Part shown: positions 9,880 through 19,125 of the stretch, piece after piece
Layout of the letters: each line of letters begins with the position of its first letter
Position numbering within the stretch: position 1 is the stretch's first letter
Source: Lingula anatina
Taxonomy: Eukaryota; Brachiopoda; Lingulata; Lingulida; Lingulidae
Direction of reading: 5' to 3'
Length of the DNA stretch: 64,000 bases
Assembly: GCF_001039355.2 (NCBI RefSeq)
Contig: NW_019775347.1
Coordinates: 188,986-252,985 of the forward strand
Translations under genes and position numbers: made by a program
Notes under the pieces: model-generated
What the model saw: the letters and a program-made list of their open reading frames with translations, nothing else
What the model was told of the DNA's origin: nothing
Database searches by the model: none

Positions 9880-12316
9880 ATGCTTCAAAGCGCATTAATG
9901 TTTTTGCAAGCAATTGCATTTCTTACCTGCTGCAAATATGTCCGACCTTCTTGTCGTATCACCGGGAAAGATATATCAAAGTTCTTGTCAGACGGAGATG
10001 AAAAATTCCTTGAGGAAGCATGCTCTTCATGGAACGATTATGCTACACAGGGTCACACGGGTGTGATCGAACTCTTCCAAGCGCAAGACATATGGCTGTG
10101 TAGACTGGGATCTTCGCGGTCTCTGGACTGCGACATAAGCGGGATACAGGGTGCGGCAAGACGGGACGTAAAGAGAAGTGCCTACTACAAGAAATGCCCG
10201 AAAGGACCCACATTACGCAAAGAAATACGATCACTCACATACTCAGAGCGAAGAAGATTTCTCAAAGCAGTACAGAAACTCAAAAATACATTTGTTGGGA
10301 ATGTTAGCCGCTATGATATCATCGCAAGACTCCACGACCCGACCATAGCTCCGCAAGCGCATTTTAGTGCAGCGTTCCTGCCGTGGCACAGAGAGTATAT
10401 TCTCAGGTAAGGGGGGATCTTCATTCCTCAAAAAAAGTGAACTTCTGAGTCACGACACTGACGCACATATTTTGACAAAACTTGCATAATTGTATGGTAT
10501 TTTGCAGTATCGAAAGAAATCAAAAGTTTTAACTTTTTTTAAAAAAGTGATATACAACAGTTATGTGAATATCACACCAAATGTGTACCAAATGTTCACT
10601 TTTAATATTAAAAGAGGTGAAATGCAAAACTCGAATGTTCAGGGGAGTTTCACATTTATCATGCCAATTTGACTTCAAGAATATGAAGCAATTTCCAGTT
10701 AATTGTGATTAAAATAGCTGGTCCCTTGTAAAGGTGCCTCTACCATTTATTTGATCTAACATCTTATTGTTGCCTTTTAACTTTTGCCTTCTGAACAGAT
10801 AATTTCACCTCCCTCATTGCCAGCATGAATAGGAGACCTTTTTAAAACAGAAACTTCTGACCAGACATGGTCTTCCTTTAGTAGAGTATAAATGGCGGGG
10901 ATGGGGGTGTAGATGTCTTATCTTCTTGACTCTCCTTCGGAACTAAACCTTTGTAAACCTTTGCACATATCCTTTTCGAAGCTGTCGTAATGAAAAGAAA
11001 ATATTTTTACTGACATGATATGTTGTACTTTTTTTCATTTGCTTACGTTAGAAACAGTCCGTTGTTTTTTTTTTTTCCTGCATCAGTTTGAAATGTTATT
11101 AACTTACCTGCTATATAGATATCTTGTTGATGCCATACCGCCATCTTCTTTAACAGAATGTCTTCAGGTTTCTAGAAGTCAATTACTTCCTTGTTAAATC
11201 AGCAGACGTTAATTTATATTTTTACTTGAAAAGCAGCATTCAAGACGCCAAGATTTAATTTGCCATGACGAATTTTTTCCAGGTTTCCCAACGTCAGTTT
11301 TATTGGTTCATAATTTACCTTGCGCAGGTTTAACAGTTCTGCAGGGTTTTATTTCTTGGACATATTCTATTTCTTATTGATTTGTAAAATAGTTCGCCCA
11401 CACTCAAAGTCTGTCGGCTACAATCTTATCAAAACTGACTCACTTTCTCTCCAGGTTTGAAAACGCTTTGAAAGAAATTGACTGTTTTGTTACATTGCCC
11501 TATTGGGACAGCACCTTGGACTATGCACTGCCTGATGGAAGAGACTCTATTTTGTGGACGGATAAATATATGGGCAACGGCGATGGTCCCGTTGATTCGG
11601 GTCCTTTCTCGAACTGGTCAATACCGGAAGAGGTTCAAAATAATGTACCAATATTTTCCACCCAATTCAGAGATATCCTTTTCAGGAGCACCTCAGAATC
11701 TCCTGGATTTTTCACCCCGCGATCTATTGACGCCATATTTGAAGCCAGGAGGTTCCGCGAGTTGGTGTGGCCAGTTAATATCCTCTTTGAAGCAGTGCAT
11801 GGACGGATACACAACTGGGTCGGTGGTCATATGCGATATCTTTTGAGTGTTGCTTTCGATCCCGTTTTCTGGCTACACCACGCATTCGTAGATTGTCTGT
11901 GGGAAGAATGGCGGGAAAAGTTTCAAGAAGGTGATCCAGAGATTGATTACGTCACAGAAGATGGCGAACTTCATGACTCTCCGAACCTGGCCGACTTTGC
12001 CCGAGGTGACGCACGTATGCTACCTTTTGAGAAGGGATTTCTTAATAAAGATGGATTAAGAAATGATTACACGGAAAAGTACTATAAATGTGCCCCTAGG
12101 CCGACATGCTCCGTTAAACAGCCTACGTGTAACTCGCGGTATTTGTTTTGTGATGTGAGAACATACCGCTGTGTGTCTACGGTCCGGCCCGGTGGGAACT
12201 GTTCTGGATTCGAAAGCGTCCCGGGTGCATGTGCATCTGGGTTTCTATGTTGTGATAGTGTGTGTTCTCATACTTGTGAAAAACGTACAGATATGAGTAG
12301 TTATCGTACGACGTAA
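9880..12316 (+). CDS. secreted tyrosinase (type-3 copper oxidase) with cysteine-rich tail
   Basis: Two exons, 9880-10406 and 11455-12316, join CAG|GTAAGG to TCTCCAG|G in phase (Arg176 is split) and give 462 residues. The ATG at 9880 begins a hydrophobic signal-peptide-like stretch (ALMFLQAIAFLTCC). The copper-A site shows His152, His161 and His170 in LHD...AHFSAAFLPWHREY. Copper-B shows His291 and His295 (VHGRIHNW) and the His317-318 pair in DPVFWLHHAFVD. All expected ligands are present, so the enzyme should be active: oxidation of mono- and diphenols to quinones, outside the cell, for pigment or protein cross-linking. The last ~65 residues hold 11 cysteines and end in the framework C-x9-C-x5-CC-x3-C-x3-C. 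The arrangement resembles expanded secreted tyrosinases of lophotrochozoans. A pyrimidine tract and CAG at about 9835 suggest that a 5'-UTR intron may precede the coding exon. Confidence 0.93.
10407..11454 (+). other. tyrosinase intron
   Basis: This 1,048-bp GT-AG intron (GTAAGG donor, CTTTCTCTCCAG acceptor) separates the copper-A helix from the rest of the catalytic domain. It contains the second copy of the ~200-bp repeat at 11015-11215. No exon was seen inside. Confidence 0.9.
11015..11215 (+). repeat. dispersed repeat, copy B (inside tyrosinase intron)
   Basis: Direct-orientation partner of 8601-8792, with the same blocks in the same order. It carries a longer T run (about 11065-11078). 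The pair brackets the tyrosinase promoter and first coding exon. Confidence 0.8.
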
Positions 12317-12905
12317 ACGTCGCATGTGTTAATCGCCTCAACAGTGACATCTTCCATCGATGTAAATTGCTTCTAAGAGAAACACTTTGGGAATCAAAGT
12401 TTGCAAGATATGGCATAATTTCAAATCAGTTTGAACAAAATCAAAAGTATTGAGTGGCAGATTTTTTAAAATTCTTCATGCTGAGAGCAAACGCCATTGT
12501 TACTTTTGTTTTTTGACGTTTAAGCCTTAATGAGGATTTCATGAGACCAACTGATTGGAGGATTAACGTTGCATTCTTTGTGTCAGATTTTTTATGTTTA
12601 ATAGAAAATGAACATGGCAAGTGCGTAAATCTGCAATCAAGAATATATTGGCGAAAAAAAAATCATATGATATCAAGAGATCAATTCTCGTGAGTAGGCT
12701 GAATGGCTTGTGTAGGTTTAATTTCCTTACATTTTTATTAAAACTGCAGTTGGATGTACAAAAATGTGCACTTTGATAATGCATAATTCTAGGTAACTGA
12801 TAAACTTAAATTAGTGAGGCTTCAGTGGTGAAAATGTATTTATTGACAACTATTTTGTATTCGCTGCGCCAATAGTCATTTGTAATAAAATCTTTTATAA
12901 AAAGA
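12317..12905 (+). terminator. tyrosinase 3' UTR and poly(A) signal
   Basis: An AATAAA hexamer lies at 12884-12889, about 570 bp after the stop codon, followed by an A-rich run at about 12898-12910. It is the first well-placed signal downstream of the coding region. Confidence 0.5.
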
Positions 12906-13018
12906 AAAAAATTGTTGACTTATTTCCGAATTGGATATGTAACGAAATACATTACTGTTAGCAAAAATGCAATTCGAACATGGCTACAAAAATGTTTTTG
13001 AATTCGAACCGTCTGCCT

Positions 13019-13136
13019 TTAGAGCCTGTCACATTGGGTAGAGCAGACACCTCTGCAGCAGACACCAGTGTTTTGGCAAACATTTGGGTGCCATTCATAA
13101 CCTGTGCAATTCCCACCCTGACGGGTATGCGCTGGC
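13019..13136 (-). pseudogene. isolated copy of the tyrosinase cysteine-rich tail
   Basis: On the minus strand an acceptor-like site (TTTCCTCACTTTGCACGCAG) precedes a 39-codon frame ending in TAA at 13021-13019. Its 31-residue core (starting RQGGNCTGYEW, ending GVCSTQC) aligns without gaps to the C-terminal tail of the plus-strand tyrosinase (RPGGNCSGFES to SVCSHTC), with 15 identities and all seven cysteines kept. Upstream to about 13345 there is weaker, frame-shifted resemblance to the preceding linker of the tyrosinase, with stops. No copper-binding exon was found on this strand further up, so the enzyme part is missing. It may be a truncated paralogue or a surviving terminal exon. The long open frames across 12958-13381 on both strands are not the relevant reading. 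Confidence 0.6.
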
Positions 13137-13414
13137 CTGCGTGCAAAGTGAGGAAAGATGCTTTATACTTGATATTCTGGAATCTCCGAGTTAATTGCAA
13201 CGTGGGTTTAATTTTGGTTGACCCACGAGGAACTGCTGTCCATATCATGTACTGTATAGACGCTGTTCCGGTGTCCAAAGAAAAAATAATCCATCCTGTA
13301 GGGACAGAGAACCATAAACTGAAGGCGGAACCGCATCGTCCCACTTGTCAAAAGAGGTCTAATGAACGCTTGTATGCATAATCACCCACCTATTTCGTGT
13401 ATAATCTTCATATA

Positions 13415-13460
13415 ACAACCATTAAAAGCGACATTTGGATCTCCATATTTTCCAAATTAT
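13415..13460 (-). repeat. fragment related to the Tc1 element's 3' flank
   Basis: About 46 bp (CATTAAAAGCGACATTTGG through CCATATTTTCCAAATTAT) matches 6527-6573, which lies inside the Tc1 element just beyond the transposase end. It is probably the remnant of another copy of the family; no ends were found. Confidence 0.5.
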
Positions 13461-14848
13461 GAAATGTGGTTGACAACTTCATGTAGGCTGCTGGAATATG
13501 GCAATACAGTAATCCAGGACAGTAAAGAACGGACCATCGTTTTAGTCTAAAACAGCATGGCTGCTACAGTGTTAAAGATTTCTAAGTGTAATAGAAACAA
13601 TAACTGTTGTGTGAAGTGAGATTTCGTTGAAATACACTGGAAAGGTTTAGGAAATAAACATTTTAAGTTTGGAACATTTTACTTGAACTATCGTAATGTG
13701 ACACAACCTAACCATCAATTTTAAACAATTGCAAGAAGACAAGACCTGTTATATGTACTGTATATGGTATAATCATACATATTATGCAAGTAATGAAAAT
13801 TCTATGTGGGTTGGATTCTAATCCGTTTATTTAATTTCATTATATTCCTTTTCCACCTTTTTTTCCTTTGGCAGAGTAATTGCTGCCTTCTGGTAACTGA
13901 ATTCCATTTCTTCGAATTTACTTCAGCAGTTTGCATAATTATCAGGCAATCCATTGCTGCTATACTGACGTACCTTTGGGGACAGGCTACTTGCTGATGT
14001 CCAACAAACATTTTGACCAATATACTTAATTTTAGTTCTTTACGGTTTTTTTAATGTTCGACGCTCTCTTTCATTTAAGCTTCCCATCATTGTACGACGT
14101 CTTCCTTACAGTAATACTTGAGCCGTTACTAGCCATTGGCTCGGTCACGTTAAATCGTCTAAACTCTTATTTCAAAACCTGATTAACGCATCAATTACAA
14201 ATTTATCCAAATTAAAATACATTAAAAGACACCCCAAGCAACACTTTTTCGCTGAGATAATCTATTTCAAACGAGGAAATAAAGCCTGCTGCTTGTTCTA
14301 CATACACAACATACTTGTATGAACACGATATTGAATGTTCAGTTTACCGTGAACAGCAGTAATATTTCCACTAGTTGACAAAGTAAGGCAGAACCCAAGA
14401 TACATGTACAAAGTATTACACATGCTTTTATTCTTCTTGTACTGTATAGTGTTAAATGTTGATTGGCACTCCACTTCGTCATGCAATGGCTATATAGATC
14501 TATGTATGTTATATATTGGAAATAAATAGAATAACAATTAATACATAAATAGCTAGATAATTATTGATGCTATGCATTAACAAAATGTTTTGTATATAGT
14601 TAGAATTGTATTAGTAAAATATAACTAAATAATACTAATTATTATTATGTAATACCCATGATTCTACAGTAGCCATAATGGACAGCTCATTGACAATGGG
14701 ATATTTAATAAATCATTCAATGTAATTTTGGAAGAAGAATAAAAAAAACAGAAATTTATCATATAGGATACATGAAACGCTTCTTGACATGCCATCAGCC
14801 AACGGTTTGTTATGGTGCTGGGTTCCGTGTGTCGGTGTTATGAAAATG
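13461..14848. other. no gene seen
   Basis: AT-rich intergenic DNA. Short frames at 13802-14020 and 14298-14486 have no domain or splice support. Confidence 0.45.
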
Positions 14849-14999
14849 AGTGTCCGTGTAACAGAAAGTCAGCCCTCCATTTAGTTATAATAGTCAAGGT
14901 TAGCCTGACCTAACCGGGTCAAAATCTATACCTGTGCAAATGAATGGGAAGCGGACACTCTATCATGGGGGACTCTCTGTCACGTTACACCGGAACACT
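14849..14999. mobile_element. small inverted-repeat element
   Basis: AGTGTCCGTGTAACAGAAAG (from 14849) and CTCTCTGTCACGTTACACCG (within 14965-14999) are imperfect inverted copies about 30 nt long that bound a 150-bp unit containing a near-palindromic centre (AGGTTAGCCTGACCTAACC). It has no coding potential and reads as a MITE-like fold-back. Confidence 0.55.
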
Positions 15000-15377
15000 G
15001 TTAGCGTTGACCGATGAGTGTAATAAATTTCACCGAAACAGAATTTTAGTATCAAGTGTGTGACAGTCTTCGATATTAAAAATCTTTTTTCTATCTGTAG
15101 TATGGATGTACAGGCATTTGTCATAGATTAGCATATATCACTATTGTATCGGGTCATTCCATAAAAAAATGAACCTTCGAGTCACGCTTTTGATACACAG
15201 TTTCTACAGACGTACGTATTTTTTTAAAATTCTGACCCACCCCATGATTTTCTCTACTTGATACTACAGTACCTTCTCATATGTTAATGTAAAAAAGTTA
15301 TGTAAATATTACATGAAAACTGACTTGACTGAAATGTCCATTTTTCTGTGAAATGATCCTCCTGTGAATTTATAACC

Positions 15378-15399
15378 TTTTTTTTTTTTTTTTTTTTTT
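15378..15399. repeat. poly(T) tract
   Basis: An uninterrupted run of about 22 T, followed by A-rich and T-rich segments; possibly the tail of an old minus-strand retroposed copy. Confidence 0.6.
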
Positions 15400-15726
15400 G
15401 TAAAAAAAATGTGCTTGAATCAAAAATCCTTCTCTTTCTTTAAAAAAATTAAAAATTCAGTTTATTCGAACTTGCTGCTTGTATCTTTAATTTTTTTTCT
15501 GAACTCAAACATAATAAATACATATTTTTTGTGGGGATAAAATTTTTGAAATATTTCTATCATACATACACCCATGCAGAATTGAATGACATGTTAACAA
15601 ATGCATGTGCAACGTCAAAATATAGGCATACGCATGAAGCAGATGTAGAAACAACGCACACCGGGAGATTGGTGCATTCTTGTAAATTATTTCAGGACTA
15701 GGAGTATGGTTGACTATATGTGAATA

Positions 15727-17304
15727 TCAGGGTTCCCCTTCCTCTTCAATGCTGCTGAAATATGAGAAAGATACATATATTCTACTATATTCATTAGGTA
15801 CTTACAATGGATGTATTTCCATCCTAAACGGGATTGACTCACATTACTTTTACTTTACCAACACACGGACTACTTACCAGATTCTCATTGAGATAACATG
15901 TACATAATATCAACTTCACTCCCACCGTTAAGATATGACATCGCCAAACACATTAACTTTAGATAAGGAATTGGGAAAATAAGTCGAATCCAGACAATAT
16001 TTGATGGAGATTCTAAATAAAATCAGCCCTGTGCCAAGCGCCAGTGTTCTTACCAACAGCGTGCCGGTTCGTGCATGTCCGAGGTAACACTTGGGAGGAC
16101 TCTGTACTGGCCTGCCAGCTCTGCCGACGACTGACTACTGTTCACCTGTTCCTTTATCTTGAATTCTTCGTGCATTGGGCGATATTTCGTCCTGCGATAT
16201 AACAAAAAGAGAGATAAGGAGACTCTCGGAACTACAATTCAACAAGTAATTATTTTTATAATGCAAAAGGAAATTAAGTGAATAACTTTATAGGACGCTC
16301 ATGATTTTTTTATTGTCGCTTTGTCCTTTTAAGGACGTCCCTTTAAATAATAATTTGGTTCAGGAATCATGGAAGTGACTACCCGAAGAAGCAATTCTTT
16401 ATTTCACCTGTGTTTCCTGTCCCCATTCTCTCTGTGCAGGGAGGCGCCTATGAGTTCTTGATAGCGGGCTTCAACCGGAAGTTGGTCAGAACAAATGGTG
16501 GAGATGGTTCCTGGGCGATGTCCTTCCGTCTTGGTATTGGTTTTAGTGTCAGGTCTACAATATGATTTATCTTGTTTTTTTTAAACACATTCAAATTATT
16601 CGTAGCATTCGAAGCAGAGAGCTGTATGTGTATCAATTTTTGTTAAAACTGGGGACGATGAGCCACAACCCAAGCTATTCCACGCGCAGCATGCTTTAGA
16701 TCAATGGGAAGCTTATTTCCAGAAAAAAAATTTTCGTGATTTTTTTAAATTCTGCATATGATTAAAAAACGACCCTGTCTCTAAATGTTTAAATTCAATG
16801 TATGTTGAAGCATAATTTAACAGATTCGTGAATTTTGAGATTTTATCAAAACATTAAAATATGTTTTTAAAATGAAATTGATCCTTTTACGTACTTATAT
16901 TCTACGAAAAAAAGATAAACGCTATTCTTTCGCTGTCATATCTACGTTGATAACCCTCAGTTTATGGAGTAGAAAAACGTAAAGATTCATAAGGAATCCA
17001 CGTTTCTCTCTCTTTATTTCTCACCCACATAAATTCATATATATTCATTCTATATATGACAGTCAACGACATGTTATAAATCCCCATAGAACAGCAAGGT
17101 ATATGTATATAGCGACAGAATTAAATCAATAACAGGAGACTTTAAGAGTGACAAAAGAAATACTGTATATAAAGTGTCGTGTCTTCAAAATATTTCAGTT
17201 TACCTCATTCTCTTTTTCCAAAGAAGACATCCCCCCGCCATCAGCATCGCACACAGACAGCCCACCATAGCCCACAGGATAGCGGCACCACCCTCCTCGG
17301 TCAT
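15727..17304 (-). CDS. small single-pass membrane protein, uncharacterised
   Basis: Three minus-strand exons (17304-17204, 16191-16054, 15754-15727) join in phase at GT-AG junctions (AG|GTAAAC to CGCAG|G, then TG|GTAAGA to TTTCAG|C). They give exactly 88 residues plus TGA. An acidic start (MTEEGG) is followed by one hydrophobic helix (AAILWAMVGCLCAMLMAGGCLLW) and a basic stop-transfer KKRMR, so the N-terminus should lie outside. The cytoplasmic part has two YxxPhi-type sorting motifs (YRPM, YRVL), a Ser/Gln-rich segment and an acidic end (EEEGEP) after a CC pair. A minus-strand poly(A) hexamer is at 15466-15461. I do not recognise a family. Instead of starting here, the first exon could be the membrane exon of a larger receptor: acceptor-like AGs exist at 17340 and 17344, though both are weak. 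Confidence 0.5.
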
Positions 17305-17405
17305 AGTCCACGATATTCGAGGAGATACGATGTTATGCCTACCTTACGACTGATGATCACGTCAACAGGTGCGCCAATCGAGCTGATATGGCAGGCACCG
17401 CTCAT
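17301..17405 (-). other. upstream ORF overlapping the small membrane gene start
   Basis: An ATG at 17405-17403 opens a 34-codon frame (MSGACHISSIG...) that ends in TGA at 17303-17301. That stop overlaps the ATG of the membrane protein as ATGA. If both lie on one mRNA, this uORF would allow termination-reinitiation control. Alternatively the segment is part of an upstream coding exon. Confidence 0.3.
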
Positions 17406-18260
17406 TTTTCAAAAACATTTTTAGTTGCTGGTATATTCTGCCGTAGGGGTATCGTGCAGAAGGCGACGCTTTTTTTACGTAGAGATGACGACATATGGTG
17501 TAACTTTTCCTTACAGGCAGCATACAACTGTTAACGACACTGACTGACGTTTTCAGACCTCTTAACATAATTGATACCTTATATTTTGAAATGGAAAATA
17601 TTTGTTTGCTGTCATCGTTTCCATTCACCATTCTTTAGCCAGGCTATTTTAAAACCAGGCATGCCCGTTATTTTCAATCCGTTATGTTAGCTAATGCCAG
17701 GATGATGCTACCATCATTTTCTTGCAATCACAGGTGATAGGCGTCTCAAATATTTGTCACGCGAAAGCAATTCTATTTAAGGACACGATGCCGTTGACAA
17801 AAGTTGAAAACGGAGCGTTCTCCACACTCTCAGTGCAACGGCAATACCAAACCCTTAACAAGCGTTATTCGTCGTGAGAAAAGAATTACGTCTGAACGAA
17901 CAGATAATGTATACTTCTACTGATATTTGCAGTTACACTCATTGCACACTATAGATAAGGTGCACTCAATATTTTACTTTGGTGTATATTATCAACCTCA
18001 AAAAAATGATTGTCTTAAAGTTTAGAAAGAGTGTCCAAAAACAAGTTATGATAATAAGATAAAAGAGAGTATTTGAAAATATGTATCCTGTAACAATCCT
18101 CCACTACAAAAATTATTTACAGCTCCAGATGAAAGAAGACCTAGACATTGATATGTATATACACCTCATATGCACATTACAGTGTTACAATGTTGACAGA
18201 GCGCATGCAATACATTTTGTCGTATGCGACAGATGCAAGTGACAAACTGCAGATTATTGA
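17406..18260. other. no gene seen
   Basis: AT-rich sequence; no supported exon. It could include the promoter of the small membrane gene, but no clear TATA or initiator was identified. Confidence 0.4.
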
Positions 18261-18398
18261 GTTTATGTGCCACATAACTGGAAATGAGCCAGAAACACAG
18301 GTTGAATTTGTTTTTTAGGTTACATGTAGGTTTATGTGCCATATAACTGGAAATAATCCAGAAACACAGGTTGAATTTATTTTTTAGGTTACATGAGG
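18261..18398. repeat. tandem duplication, 2 x 69 bp
   Basis: The unit starts GTTTATGTGCCACATAACTG and is repeated from 18330 with only a few substitutions, ending in GGTTACATGAG. It keeps an open minus-strand frame, but this follows from 69 being a multiple of three. Confidence 0.85.
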
Positions 18399-18780
18399 TC
18401 TTATAAACAATGCTCAACCAAGTTGTGAGCCTACTATTTTATGTATTGATAATGTAAAAAAGAGCTGCAAATACACTGTCATAAAGCAATAACTTTTAAA
18501 GTTTCCCCACACTGCTCTTCAATTATGGATTTTAAAGCTACGGAAGCGCACTGCTGTCACTTTATTTATTTCTATTTTGAAATGTCGAGTTAGTCTAAGT
18601 ATAGAAAAAATTAAGTGAAACTTACGTATAAAATCTATGGTAATAAGTATTACATCAGATTCGAGGGGGGGGGGGCACTTTTTCTGAATTTAAATAAATA
18701 GTATAAACTGTGGATATTTTCACTGGTATTTTGTATTTTCTGTACCACGTCATGTCATATGTGTTATCTGAAAGCATCAT

Positions 18781-19125
18781 TTAAAGGGATAATAACTCTT
18801 CATATGAGATCTATATTTCACAATAAAAACATTGTGAAAAACTCATAGAAATATAATATATTCTGTTTTACCATTAAACCGGCAGTTATAGCTATTATTC
18901 TGATATCTGAGCTTGTCTTTAGACGACGTAACCTCCACTGATGGCTATACTCTGTTAAAATCTCTTAAGAGATTTTAACAAAAAAACAAACTTTTTAGAA
19001 AAAAACCAGGGACTAACTTTGAATGTAAAAATGGAATCATTAACCATTGGTAAGTATGAGAAAATTGTTGGTCACTCCAGGAAAATTCATTTTTTGGCCG
19101 AAACAAAGAGTTATTATCACTTTAA
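18781..19125. mobile_element. MITE with TTAA ends
   Basis: The left end TTAAAGGGATAATAACTCTT (18781-18800) and the right end (19106-19125) are inverted copies matching at 19 of 20 positions. Each end has TTAA outermost, as expected for a TTAA target duplication (piggyBac-type insertion). The element is about 340 bp, has no coding capacity, and carries a perfect 28-bp palindrome at its centre. Confidence 0.7.
18953..18980. repeat. perfect 28-bp palindrome
   Basis: The arm TGTTAAAATCTCTT is followed immediately by its exact inverse, with no loop. It sits at the centre of the TTAA-ended element. Confidence 0.9.

Noticed and set aside
12958-13381. Overlapping long frames on both strands (about 130 codons each)
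   Set aside because: They are shadows of a third frame that carries the tyrosinase-tail copy; neither shows a domain.
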